A stretch of DNA of 64,000 nt. Origin: Tenggerimyces sp963762635. Its GTDB lineage: Bacteria > Actinomycetota > Actinomycetes > Propionibacteriales > Actinopolymorphaceae. The stretch spans positions 248,001 through 312,000 of the forward strand of contig CAVXLQ010000012.1 of the NCBI GenBank assembly GCA_963762635.1. The letters are read 5' to 3'. Each line of letters opens with the position of its first letter. Position 1 is the stretch's first letter. Positions 55,081 to 63,829 of the stretch are shown piece after piece. The position numbers and the translations under genes were made by a program. The notes under the pieces were generated by a model that had not been told where the DNA came from, did no database searches, and saw nothing but the letters and a program-made list of their open reading frames with translations.

Positions 55081-56289
55081 TCAGAACCCTAGCTGGGCCG
55101 CCACATCCACCACGTCGCCGACGATGATCACGGCGGGGGAGCGGACGCCGCGTGCGGACGCCAGGTCGGCGATCGTGGCGAGCGTTCCGAACGTCGTCCG
55201 CTGGCTCGGCAGGGTGCCACGTTCCACGATCGCCACCGGAAGTTCCGGCGACCGGCCGCCACGGACGAGACCCGCCGCCACGTCGGCCAGCGGCCCGACG
55301 CCCATCAGGAACACCAGCGTGCCGTCCAGTGGCGCGAGGCGCGTCCAGTCGATCTCCTCGCCCTGCGCCGCGACGTGCCCGGAGATCACGGTGAAGCTGC
55401 GGGAGATGTTTCGGTGAGTTACCGGAATTCCCGCGGCTTCCGGAACCGCCACGGCGCTGGTCACGCCAGGTACGACCTCACACGGCACGCCGGCCTCGGC
55501 GCAGGCGAGCGCCTCCTCGGCACCGCGGCCGAACACGAACGGGTCGCCGCCCTTCAGCCGTACGACGCGCTGCCCGGCGAGCGCGCGTTCCACGATCAGC
55601 TCGTTGATCTGCAGCTGCGACAGCGTGTGCGCGAGCGGGCCTTTGCCTGCCTCGACCACTTCGACGGCCGGGTCCAGCTCGTCCAGCAGCGCGCGCGGCG
55701 CCAGCCGGTCCACGACCACCACGTCCGCGTCGGCGAGCAGCCGCCGACCGCGCGTGGTGATCAGCCCCGGGTCGCCCGGCCCGCCGCCGATCAGCGCGAC
55801 GTGGCCCTCGTTCGTACGGCGCTGCCGCCGGGTCGGAAATGCCCCGGTCTCCAGCTCGGTCGCGATCCGCGCCCGGATCGCCTGCGCCCGCCGCGGGTCG
55901 CCACCGGCCGACACCGCGACCGTCACGTCGTCCACCCGGGCCACCGCCGGCGTCCACGCCGTCGACGCGGCCGCGGCACCGGCCCGAACGCACCAGACCC
56001 GCGCCGCCTCGGCCTCGGTGGCGACCTGCTCGTCGACGGCCTGGTCGCTGGTCGCCGTGTGCACCAGCCAGGCACCGTCCAGGTCGCCCGACGCGTACTC
56101 GCGCGGCACCCAGGTCACGGCGTCCACCTGGGCGGCAAGCTCCTCGCACAGCGCCGGCGCGACCACCGTGACCAGGGCGTCGGCCGAGAGCAACGAGCCG
56201 ACCCGGCGAGCCGCCACCGGCCCACCACCGACCACGACGACTCGCCTGGCGGCGACGTCCAGCAGCAGCGGGTACGCGGGTTCGCTCAC
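55081..56289 (-). CDS. cysG: Sirohaem synthase: precorrin-2 dehydrogenase plus uroporphyrinogen-III C-methyltransferase
   Basis: This 402-residue protein has two domains. The N-terminus (1-150) is a precorrin-2 dehydrogenase with VVVVGGGPVAARRV. The C-terminus (~160-400) is SUMT, with ALIGGGPGDPGLITTRG, VVRLKGGDPFVFGRG, EVVPGVTSAVAVPEAAGIPV and TLVFLMGVGPL. It converts uroporphyrinogen III to precorrin-2 and then sirohydrochlorin, competing with HemE. GTG 56289 overlaps the cysH stop (GTGA) and is chosen; ATG 56304 is also possible. The chelatase that finishes sirohaem follows directly. Confidence 0.93.
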   Translation of the reverse strand: MSEPAYPLLLDVAARRVVVVGGGPVAARRVGSLLSADALVTVVAPALCEELAAQVDAVTWVPREYASGDLDGAWLVHTATSDQAVDEQVATEAEAARVWCVRAGAAAASTAWTPAVARVDDVTVAVSAGGDPRRAQAIRARIATELETGAFPTRRQRRTNEGHVALIGGGPGDPGLITTRGRRLLADADVVVVDRLAPRALLDELDPAVEVVEAGKGPLAHTLSQLQINELIVERALAGQRVVRLKGGDPFVFGRGAEEALACAEAGVPCEVVPGVTSAVAVPEAAGIPVTHRNISRSFTVISGHVAAQGEEIDWTRLAPLDGTLVFLMGVGPLADVAAGLVRGGRSPELPVAIVERGTLPSQRTTFGTLATIADLASARGVRSPAVIIVGDVVDVAAQLGF

Positions 56290-57011
56290 GTATGGATCCC
56301 GCATTCGACCTTCGCGAAGCCGGACCAGCGCCCACTGCGGGCGTCCTCGCCGTCCTCGACGCGATGCGTGCAGGGCTCGCAGCCGATCGACGGGTAGCCG
56401 TCGAACAGCAGCGGGTTGGTGAGGATGCCGTTCGCCTGGATGTACTGCTCGACCTCGGCCTGCGTCCACCGAGCGAGCGGGGCGACCTTCACCATCTTGC
56501 GGCGGTGGTCCCAGCCGACGACCGGCGTGCTCGCGCGGGCCGGGCTCTCCTCGCGGCGGATGCCGGTCGCCCACGCGTCGTACCCGGTCAGCGCGCGCTC
56601 GAGCGGTGCGACCTTGCGCAGCTGGCAGCACAGCTCCGGGTTGCGCTTGTACAGGTCCTGGCCGAGCGTCGCGTTCTGCTCGGCGACCGTCTGCCGCGGG
56701 CGAACGGTGATCAGGTTGATCGGCAGTGTCACAGAGACAGCATCGGCCGTCCCGATCGTCTCCGGGAAGTGGTAGCCGGTGTCTAGAAACACAACGTTAA
56801 CGCCGGGCACGACCTCGGACGCCAGGTGCGACAGCACGGCGTCCTGCATGGAGGAGGTGATGCAGAACCGTTCGCCGAACGTGTCCGCGGCCCACGCGAC
56901 GATCTCCTGCGCGGACGCGTGCTCCAGCTCCTTGCCCGCGCGGCGAGCCAGGTCGTGGCGCTCGCGGGCGTCGGCGTCGGTCGCTGCCGGGGCGGGTGCG
57001 GTGATCGTCAT
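56286..57011 (-). CDS. cysH: Adenylylsulfate (APS) reductase
   Basis: This 241-residue enzyme reduces activated sulfate to sulfite. It has the Cys pairs C128-C129 (CCQLRK) and C211/C214 (GCEPCTH) that bind a 4Fe-4S cluster, marking the APS-using bacterial type, and the catalytic Cys237 in VECGIHT at the C-terminus. FLDTGYHFPET is the nucleotide loop. No ATP sulfurylase gene (cysD/cysN) is in this window. It overlaps the 48-residue zinc-ribbon gene by ATGA and cysG by GTGA, so it lies inside a tightly coupled operon. Confidence 0.94.
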   Translation of the reverse strand: MTITAPAPAATDADARERHDLARRAGKELEHASAQEIVAWAADTFGERFCITSSMQDAVLSHLASEVVPGVNVVFLDTGYHFPETIGTADAVSVTLPINLITVRPRQTVAEQNATLGQDLYKRNPELCCQLRKVAPLERALTGYDAWATGIRREESPARASTPVVGWDHRRKMVKVAPLARWTQAEVEQYIQANGILTNPLLFDGYPSIGCEPCTHRVEDGEDARSGRWSGFAKVECGIHT

Positions 57012-57154
57012 GCGTGTGCCTTCAGGCCGACGTACTTGAGCGTGAACACCCGGGTGCAGCCGCGGCACTCCCAGGAGCCGTGGCCCTCCTCGGACGGGCG
57101 GAGGTCCTCGTCTGCGCAGTACGGGCAGTAGAACGGCGTTGCTCGTTCGCTCAT
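57008..57154 (-). CDS. 48-residue zinc-ribbon-like protein between sir and cysH
   Basis: This short ORF encodes 48 residues with two CxxC pairs, CPYC (10-13) and CRGC (30-33), separated by an acidic linker (ADEDLRPSEEGHGSWE). That is a likely zinc ribbon or small Fe-S knuckle. It overlaps the sulfite reductase stop and the cysH start, both by ATGA, so it is translated in line with them. Similar small proteins occupy this place in other actinobacterial sulfite-reductase operons. It may help deliver metal or electrons; no function is proven. Confidence 0.8.
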   Translation of the reverse strand: MSERATPFYCPYCADEDLRPSEEGHGSWECRGCTRVFTLKYVGLKAHA

Positions 57155-58857
57155 GTGAGGGCCCCCTCTTCGGCGCGGCCGACCCATTGGGCGAACCGCT
57201 CACCTGGCTTGCGCTGGTCGAGGTAGTGCCGTACGACGTTCTCCACGTACTCGGGAAGCTCGTCCGCCGTGACCTTGTGGCCACGCAGCTTGCGGCCGAA
57301 GCCCGCGTCCAGGCCGAGGCCGCCGCCGAGGTGGACCTGGTAGCCCTCGACCTGCTCGCCCTGGTCGGACGAGCACCATCTGGCCCTTGAGGCCGATGTC
57401 CGCGACCTGGATGCGCGCGCAGGAGTTGGGGCAGCCGTTCAGGTTGACGGTGATCGGGACGTCGAGGTCGGGGATGCGCTGCTCGAGCTCTTCGATCAGC
57501 CACCCGGCGCGCGCCTTGGTCTCGACGATCGCGAGCTTGCAGAACTCGATGCCGGTGCACGCCATCGTGTGCTGCCGCCAGCCCGACGGCCGGGCGCTGA
57601 GGCCGAGGTCGGCGAGCGCCTTCACCAGCGACTCGACCTGGCTCTCCTCGACGTCCAGCACGAGGAGCTTCTGCAGCGGCGTCGTACGGATCCGGTCCGA
57701 GCCGTGCGCGGCGGCGACGTCGGCGAACTTGCCGAGCACCGTTCCGGACACCCGGCCCGCGACCGGCGCGACGCCGACGAAGTAGCGGCCGTCCTTCTGC
57801 TTGTGCACGCCGACGTGGTCGCCCGGTGTCTCCGGTACGGGCGGCGCCGGACCGTCGCTGAGCTTGCGCTTCAGGTACTCGTCCTCGAGCACCTCGCGGA
57901 ACTTCTCCGGACCCCAGTCGGCCATCAGGAACTTCAGCCGCGCGCGGTGCCGGAGCCGGCGGTACCCGTAGTCGCGGAAGACGCTCGTCACGCCCGCCCA
58001 GACCTCGGGCACCTCGTCGATCGGGACCCAGGTGCCGAGCCGCTTGGCGAGCATCGGGTTCGTGGACAGGCCGCCGCCGACCCAGACGTCGAAGCCCGGT
58101 CCGTGCTCGGGGTGGTCGACGCCGACGAACGCGACGTCGTTGCACTCCGGCGCGACGTCGTGGTTGGGGACGCCGGTGAACGCGGTCTTGTACTTCCGCG
58201 GCAGGTTGGAGAACTCCTCGGCTCCCGATGTAGGTGTCGATGATCTCGCCGGATCGCGGGCGTCGGATCGATGATCTCGTTCTCAGCGATGCCGGCGACG
58301 GGGCTGGCGATGATCACCCGCGGGCAGTCGCCGCAGGCCTCGGTGGTCTCCAGGCCGACCTCTTCGAGGCGCTGCCAGATCGCGGGCATGTCCTCGATGC
58401 GGATCCAGTGCAGCTGGACGTTCTGCCGGTCGGTGACGTCGGCGCTGTCCCGCGCGTACGTCGTGGAGATGTCGGCGATCACCCTGAGCTGCTCGAGGGT
58501 GAGCTGGCCGCTGTCGATGCGGATGCGGAGCATGAAGTACTTGTCCTCGAGCTCCTCGGTGTCGAGGATCGAGGTGTGCTGGCCGGTGACGCCGGGCTTG
58601 CGCTGGGTGTAGAGCCCCCACCAGCGGAAACGCCCGCGCAGGTCGGCCGGGTCGATGCTGTCGAAGCCGCGGTGGGCGTAGATGTTCTCGATCCGCGCGC
58701 GGACGTGGAGCGGGTTGTCGTCCTTCTTGACCTGCTCGTTCATGTTGAGCGGCTCGCGGTAGCCGAGCGCCCATTGGCCCTCACCACGCTTGCGGCCAGG
58801 CCGGCTCCCTCGCAAGCGGGCCGGGTTGGCCCCTCGGGTAGGCGCTTGGTCGGGCAT
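57151..58857 (-). CDS. sir: Ferredoxin-dependent assimilatory sulfite reductase, frame-broken
   Basis: Joined across frames this is a protein of about 568 residues of the sirohaem sulfite/nitrite reductase family. The N-terminus RKRGEGQWALGYREPLN and RARIENIYAHRGFDSIDPAD are typical of actinobacterial Sir/NirA. The 4Fe-4S-sirohaem ligands are C-x5-C (CTGIEFC) and C-x3-C (CPNSC). Frame breaks occur near 58250, 58228 and 57375; the residues regained on each side (IIDTYIGS, SNLPRKYKTAFTGVPNHD, GEQVEGYQVHLGGGLGLDAG) fit the family. It reduces sulfite to sulfide with ferredoxin electrons. Operon genes downstream make its sirohaem and its substrate. Sulfite rather than nitrite is inferred from context. 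Confidence 0.9.
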
Positions 58858-58953
58858 CGAGCTCGTTCCTCCTGCTGGATGGGCGGCAGATTCGGACAGC
58901 GCGCGGCAGGCGTACGCCGCGGTGAGCGACCGAAGGGGGATGCCGGCGCGATC

Positions 58954-58984
58954 ACGCGCCTGTCGAGAAAACGAACAGGCGCGT
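58954..58984 (-). promoter_or_regulatory. Hairpin at the leader-peptide stop codon
   Basis: ACGCGCCTGT and ACAGGCGCGT form a perfect 10-bp stem with an 11-nt loop. On the transcribed strand it begins at the last base of the leader stop codon and ends 96 nt before the sir start. A ribosome finishing the leader would cover its 5' arm. There is no T-run, so it may act by Rho-dependent or translational attenuation. Confidence 0.6.
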
Positions 58985-59073
58985 CAGCGCGCCTGGAGAC
59001 AGAGCATTGCGGCCATCCGCCCGAAATCGAGATGACGACGACCCACGAGAAGCGGGGTCACGGGCGGGTACAT
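58984..59073 (-). CDS. Putative cis-acting leader peptide of the sulfite-reduction operon
   Basis: This 29-codon ORF (or 25 from GTG 59061) ends in RRHLDFGRMAAMLCLQAR followed by TGA. The pattern RRHxD.xR followed by a Cys near the end matches the short leader peptides found upstream of sulfur-assimilation genes in Streptomyces and relatives. The Cys codon lies five codons before the stop, and a strong hairpin starts right at the stop. This suggests that slow reading at Cys reports cysteine supply. The start codon is uncertain because ribosome sites are weak. Confidence 0.6.
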   Translation of the reverse strand: MYPPVTPLLVGRRHLDFGRMAAMLCLQAR

Positions 59074-59127
59074 AGCCCCAGGGTCCACGAGGGGACCGTG
59101 TGGTGACAACCAAGTCGTCCAGCATCC

Positions 59128-59140
59128 GAGATCGCGTCTC
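59128..59140. promoter_or_regulatory. Short inverted repeat in the sulfite-operon promoter region
   Basis: GAGA-TCGCG-TCTC lies 55 bp upstream of the leader ATG. On the minus strand, TTGAGA overlaps it and could be a -35 box. It may be part of the operon promoter or a regulator site; evidence is positional only. Confidence 0.3.
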
Positions 59141-59198
59141 AAATTCCGACCACGGTGGTGGGGAATGGTTTCGCGCTGTAAGGCCTGGTCAGGCTCGG

Positions 59199-59603
59199 TC
59201 AGAACATCCCGTTGTCGTGAGCCGCGGTGTCCGGAACGGTCTGCAGGACGTCCCAGTGCTCGACGACCTTGCCGTCGGCGTCGACGCGGAAGATGTCGAT
59301 GCCGGCGTAGTCGTGGTCGTTCGGCCAGGTCTGATGGCAGTGCAGGACGACGTAATCGCCCTCGGCGATCGCGCGGACGAAGCGGACGTGCTTGCCGGGG
59401 TAGTCCGCGGCCATGCGCTCGAAGTACGCGACGAACGCCTGCTTGCCGTCGGCGACGTCGGGGTTGTGCTGGGTGTACGTCGCGCCGGCGTACCTCTCCA
59501 TCGCCTCGGCCGGCTTGCACTGGTTGAACATCAGGTCGTAGAACGCCTGGACGTTCTCCTTGTTGCGCTGGAGGTCCTCGGTGCTGGTCACGCTCGCCAG
59601 CAT
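59199..59603 (-). CDS. SnoaL-like polyketide-cyclase-fold protein
   Basis: This 134-residue protein starts MLASVTSTEDLQRNKENVQA and has the NTF2/SnoaL pattern (AFYDLMFNQCKPAEAMERYA, TYTQHNPDVADGKQAFVAYF, GIDIFRVDADGKVVEHWDVL). The members with TQHNP and DIFR..DGKIVEHWDV motifs are predicted SnoaL-like proteins often annotated as steroid isomerase-like; most are uncharacterised. ATG 59603 or GTG 59591 may be the start. It is divergent from the GH127 gene with a 56-bp gap. Confidence 0.87.
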   Translation of the reverse strand: MLASVTSTEDLQRNKENVQAFYDLMFNQCKPAEAMERYAGATYTQHNPDVADGKQAFVAYFERMAADYPGKHVRFVRAIAEGDYVVLHCHQTWPNDHDYAGIDIFRVDADGKVVEHWDVLQTVPDTAAHDNGMF

Positions 59604-59659
59604 GGCGCAGAAACGTTCGGCAACAAGTTGCCTTCGCTCGTTGGCGGGTGTGAGGATCG

Positions 59660-61552
59660 GTGGTCGTGCTGATCTCCCGGGACGCGGGGCCTGTCGCCCC
59701 GCTCGCTCCGTCCGCGTTCCTGCCACTTTCGCCCTCGGCTGTCGTGCTCCGGGAGGGGTTCCTCGGGCACCTGCAGTCCGCGAACGGCGAGACTTCGATC
59801 CCGCGTGGCGCCGCGCACCTGGAGCGGGAGCAGGCCTGGGCGAACTTCGACAACGTCGCCGTTGGGACACCGGATCCCAAGTACCACGGGCCGTGCTTCG
59901 AGGACGGCGAGGCGTACAAGTGGCTCGAGGCGGTCGCGTGGAACGCCGGCCGGACGCGAGATCCCGCGCAGCTCGCGTGGCTTGCCGACTACTCCGGTCG
60001 GATCGCGCGCGGCTCAGGCTGACGACGGCTACCTGAACACGTATGTGCAGAGCGGGCAGCGTTCCAGCCGGTACGAACGGCTGGCTTGGGACCACGAGAT
60101 CTTCAACAACGGCGCGCTGATCCAGTCCGCGGTCGCGCAGTACCGCGCGACCGGTCGTTCGGAGCTGCTGTCCGTGGCGACCGCCGCCGCGGACCACCTG
60201 GACCGCACGTTCGGCCCGTCCAAGCGCGCCGGGCACCTGCGGCCATCCGGTCGCCGAGATGGCGCTGGTCGAGCTGTACCGGACGACGCGCGAACGCCGG
60301 TACCTCGACCTCGCGGCGTACTTCGTCGACGTGCGTGGCCAGCGACCTGCTCGAGCCCACGCACGCGTTCGGCGACGCGTACCACAGCGACCGGATCCCG
60401 GTGCGCTCCACGCTCGTGCCCGAGGGCCATGCCGTGCGTGCGATCTACCTCGCCGCCGGCGCGACCGACGTCGCCGTCGAGACGGGCGACGCCGAGCTGC
60501 TCGCGGCGCTCGAGCGGCAGTGGGAGGGCATGGTCGCGCGGAAGATGTACGTGACCGGCGGGCTCGGCAGTCGCTGGGAGGGGGAGTCGTTCGGCGATCC
60601 GTACGAGCTGCCTTCCGACCGCGCGTACGCCGAGACGTGCGCCGCGATCGCCGGCATGCAGTGGAACTGGCGGCTGCTGCTCGCGACCGGGAACCCGCGG
60701 TATGCCGACCTGTTCGAGCGGCAGTTCTACAACGCGGTGCTGCCAGGTGTGTCGCTCGACGGCTCGGCGTACTTCTACGCGAACGCCCTGCACCTGCGTG
60801 CTGGTGCCGTCGCGACGGACACGCGGATGGCGGCGGCAGGGCGGCAGGAGTGGTTCGGGTGTTCGTGCTGTCCGACGAACCTGATGCGGACTTTGGCAAG
60901 CCTGCATGGGTATCTGGCGTCCTCGACCGACGAGGGAGTGCAGCTGCACCAGTACGCGTCGGCTTCGCTGCGGGTCGGCGAGGTGTCGCTGGCTGTGCAG
61001 ACCGACTATCCGTGGTCGGGTCAGGTTGCTGTGACCGTTGAGGATTCTCCGTCGGCAGCGTGGACGCTGCAGGTGCGGATCCCCGCCTGGGCTGCGGGCG
61101 CGGCGGTCCGCGTGGGCGACGAGACCTTCGTGGTCGAGCCGGGGACGTACGCGTCGGTGCGCCGGACCTGGCGGGCGGGGGAGAAGCTCGTCCTCGACCT
61201 CCCGATGGCACCGCGCTTCACGCCCGGCCACCCGCGCGTCGACTCGGCCCGCGGCTGCGTGGCGATCGAACGCGGCCCGCTCGTGTACGCCGTCGAGCAG
61301 ATCGACCAGGAGGACGGCGTGCTCGTCGACGACCTCGTGATCGACGCGGACCTGTTGGACGAGCGGCGGGACCCCGCCCTGGCCGAGTTGTTGGACAGAT
61401 CTCGGCCTAGAGACCGACAGCTGTCCAACAACTCGGGTGGCGTGCCGGTGGCGGTCGCGCGGGCTGCGGGTCGGCCGGTGCGGGCTGTCCCGTACTTCCT
61501 GTGGGCCAACCGCGAGCTCGGCCCCATGCGCGTCTGGCTCCCCGTCGGCTGA
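59660..61552 (+). CDS. GH127 beta-L-arabinofuranosidase-like protein, frame-broken
   Basis: Joined across frames this is about 630 residues. The conserved alpha/alpha-barrel of GH127 shows FDNVAVGTPDP, YEWLEA-like YKWLEAVAWNA, DDGYLNTYVQ, YVTGGLGSRWEGESFGDPYE and YAETCAAIAGMQWNWRLL. WFGCSCCPTNLMRTLASL follows; the Glu-x-Cys and Cys-Cys here match the zinc ligands and nucleophile Cys of HypBA1. The family removes beta-L-arabinofuranose. No signal peptide is seen, so it is probably cytoplasmic. Breaks lie near 60015, 60235 and 60335. Start GTG 59660 follows GAGG. The gene carries an unusual palindrome at 61385-61434 and sits with a LacI regulator and oxidoreductases. Confidence 0.85.
61385..61434 (+). 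repeat. REP-like palindrome inside the GH127 coding sequence
   Basis: GAGTTGTTGGACAG and CTGTCCAACAACTC are perfect 14-base arms (16 with flanking CC/GG) around a 22-nt spacer that itself contains CTCGGCCTAGAG. The encoded peptide LLDRSRPRDRQLSNNSGG is polar and unlike the surrounding C-terminal beta domain. Synonymous choice would not produce such symmetry, so an inserted palindromic element is likely. Confidence 0.65.
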
Positions 61553-61569
61553 CTCCACAGCGCCGCACC

Positions 61570-61639
61570 ACTTCACCCACCCAACCGGGGTTCTCCCACG
61601 TGGTAACGGCCTTCCGTACCCCGGTTCGGTGGGCAAAGT
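61570..61639. terminator. Large hairpin between convergent GH127 and LacI genes
   Basis: CCCACCCAACCGGGGT (61576-61591) pairs with ACCCCGGTTCGGTGGG (61618-61633) with one mismatch, and outer ACTT/AAGT pairs extend it. The 26-nt loop has a smaller stem (GGTAACGG with CCGTACC). Placement between two converging genes fits a bidirectional terminator. Confidence 0.6.
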
Positions 61640-61675
61640 CGGACTGAGTTGTGGACAGCGGGTCGGTCGCTCGAT

Positions 61676-62692
61676 CTAGGTGGGCTGGGCCGCGTCGTCG
61701 GTGGAGGCGCGGACGACGAGCTGGCAGGGGACGTGTTCGCGGCCCGAGTGCGGGGTGCCGGCTATCGCGTCGAGCAGCCGCTGGGCCGCGAGTCGGCCGA
61801 CGGCGGGGAGGCCGAGGTCGATCGAGGTGAGCGGTGGGCGGGCGCCGTTCGCGATGAACTCCCAGTTGTCGGTGCCGATCAGCGCGATGTCCTCGGGGAC
61901 GCGGCGGCCGAGCTCGCGGAGGCTGTCGGCCACGCCGCGGGCGAGGATGTCGCTGCCGCAGTAGATCGCGTCGACGTCCGGCGCCGAACGCAGCAGGATG
62001 TGCGTCGCCTGCCGGCCCCACGCCTCGGTCCAGTCGCCGAACAACGGCGACGAGGCCAACGACAGGCCCGCGGCCGCCAACGACTCGGCCAGCCCAGCGG
62101 CACGCCGGCGCGAGGCGTCGAACCACTCCGACCCGGTGATGTGCCCGATCCGCCGCCGGCCGAGCCGGATCAGGTGTTCGCCGGCGAGGCGCCCGGCCGC
62201 GACGTCGTCGACGACCACCGAGCAGTCGGTGGCACGCGCGGACGGCGTCAACGCGTACACGACCGGTACGTCGGGCGAGACCGCCAAAGGCGCACGCTCG
62301 TTGGAAGTCCGCCCCGTCACGATGAAGCCGTCCACCCGCCGCCCGAGCAACACGTCGACGTAGTGCTGCTCCCGGATCGGGTCGTCCCGGCTGTCGCACA
62401 GGAACACCGAGATCCGCCCCGCCCCGAGCGCGTCCTCCGCGCCGAGCATGACGGGAACGCTGAACCGTTCGAAGCTGTCGGTCGTGATCAGGCCGACCGT
62501 GTAGCTGCGCCGCTCGAACACGCTGCGCGCCAACGCGTTCGGCCGGAAGTCGATCTCCTCCGCCGCCGCGACGATCCGGGCCCGAGTCTCCCGCGAGATC
62601 TGCCCGGTCCCGTTCAGCGCCTTCGACACGGTGCCGGGGGAGACGCCGGCGCGCGCGGCGACGTCGCGAACGGTCGCGCGCTTCTCGCCCAT
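61676..62692 (-). CDS. LacI-family transcriptional regulator
   Basis: This 338-residue protein has the LacI HTH and hinge (ATVRDVAARAGVSPGTVSKA, LNGTGQISRETRARIVAAAE, FRPNALARSV) followed by a periplasmic-binding-protein-like sugar domain. The hinge includes the expected AL pair that intercalates at a central CG. GGAGG lies 5 nt before ATG 62692. It is divergent from the alcohol dehydrogenase gene, with a perfect palindrome between them, and convergent with GH127, so it probably represses the oxidoreductase unit and perhaps GH127 in the absence of the sugar. Confidence 0.92.
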   Translation of the reverse strand: MGEKRATVRDVAARAGVSPGTVSKALNGTGQISRETRARIVAAAEEIDFRPNALARSVFERRSYTVGLITTDSFERFSVPVMLGAEDALGAGRISVFLCDSRDDPIREQHYVDVLLGRRVDGFIVTGRTSNERAPLAVSPDVPVVYALTPSARATDCSVVVDDVAAGRLAGEHLIRLGRRRIGHITGSEWFDASRRRAAGLAESLAAAGLSLASSPLFGDWTEAWGRQATHILLRSAPDVDAIYCGSDILARGVADSLRELGRRVPEDIALIGTDNWEFIANGARPPLTSIDLGLPAVGRLAAQRLLDAIAGTPHSGREHVPCQLVVRASTDDAAQPT

Positions 62693-62705
62693 GGCCACCT
62701 CCAGT

Positions 62706-62719
62706 TGTTTCCGGAAACA
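62706..62719. promoter_or_regulatory. LacI-family operator TGTTTCCGGAAACA
   Basis: This is a perfect 14-bp palindrome with a central CG, the usual form for LacI-family operators. It is 13 bp upstream of the LacI start and 65 bp upstream of the dehydrogenase start. A half-site (TGTTTCCGG) recurs at the dehydrogenase start codon (62786-62794). Confidence 0.7.
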
Positions 62720-62784
62720 CGGTAGCAGCCACGATCCGAACACTCCTTGACGGAACCGCCACCCGCTGGCAGCGTGGAGGCAAC

Positions 62785-63829
62785 ATGTTTCCGGCCTTCG
62801 CCAGGAGAGTCGCCGTGCCCCGATCCGGAACCGTCCCGCGCTTTCGCGGTAACGGAGTCATCGAGTTCGAACCCCACGAGTACCGCGACCCCGGCCCCGA
62901 CGAGCTGCTGCTCGCGATCGGCGCCAACGCGATCTGCGGGACCGACCGCGGCGAGTACAACAACGGCAGCAAGATCGTCCCCGGCCACGAGGCCGCCGGC
63001 GTCGTCATCGCGGCCGGCGCCGACACCACCACACCGGTCGGGACCCGCGGAGCGGTCTACCTGATGGACTTCTGCGGCAACGTGCCGCAGCTGCGAGCTC
63101 GGCGCGACGAACCAGTGCCTCGCCAAGCGCGGCGACTTCGGGCAGAACCTCGACGGCGGGTACGGCCCGTACGCGATCTCGCACGAGACCAACTTCTTCC
63201 CGATCGACGACGCGACCACGCTGCCGCAGGCCACGATGCTGCTCGACGTCATGGGCACCAGCGGCCACGCGCTCCGCCGCGCGGCGCTGGTCCGCGACGA
63301 CATCGAGAGCGTCTACATCGCCGGCGCGGGCCCGATCGGCCTTGGCCTGTTGGCGATGTCGCGGATCAAGTACGGCGCCGACGTCCCGATCGTCGTCAGC
63401 GACCTCAGTCCGTGGCGGCGCGAGTTCGCCGAAACGTTCGGTGTCCGAGCGGTCGACGCGAACGACGCGGAAGCGGTCCGAAACTTCCAGCCCGACATCG
63501 CGTTCGACTCCTCCGGCAAGGGCGCCGCCCGCCAGCTCGCCCTGTCCGCGTTGAGCAAACGCGGCGCGCTGATCTGCGTCGGCCACGGCGAAGGCCTCGA
63601 CCTCAACGTCTCGCGCGACCTCATTGCGCCGGAACGAGCGGTCCTCGGCAGCGAGTACTTCCGGTACGACGAGATGCCGCACAATCTCCAACTCCTGCAG
63701 GAGAATCGCGACCTCATCAGCCGCGTGATCACGCACGAGCTCCCGGTGGCGGACCTCCCGAACGCATTCGAGCTGTTCCTCTCCGGAACTACCGGAAAAG
63801 TCGTGATCGTCCAGGAGCTCGGCACATGA
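62785..63829 (+). CDS. Zinc-dependent medium-chain alcohol dehydrogenase, frame-broken
   Basis: This protein of about 348 residues has a GroES-like N-terminus with the catalytic-zinc start (IGANAICGTDRGEY) and GHEAAGVV. A structural-zinc segment reads CGNCRSCELGATNQC only after removing one extra G near 63081. The Rossmann motif is YIAGAGPIGLGLLAMS. GGAGG precedes ATG 62785. It probably oxidises a sugar or polyol in the pathway controlled by the divergent LacI protein. The stop overlaps the next gene by ATGA. Confidence 0.87.

Noticed and set aside
58225..58255. True inactivation of sulfite reductase
   Set aside because: All cluster and sirohaem ligands survive, and downstream genes in the operon are intact and coupled, which is not expected if the first gene had decayed.
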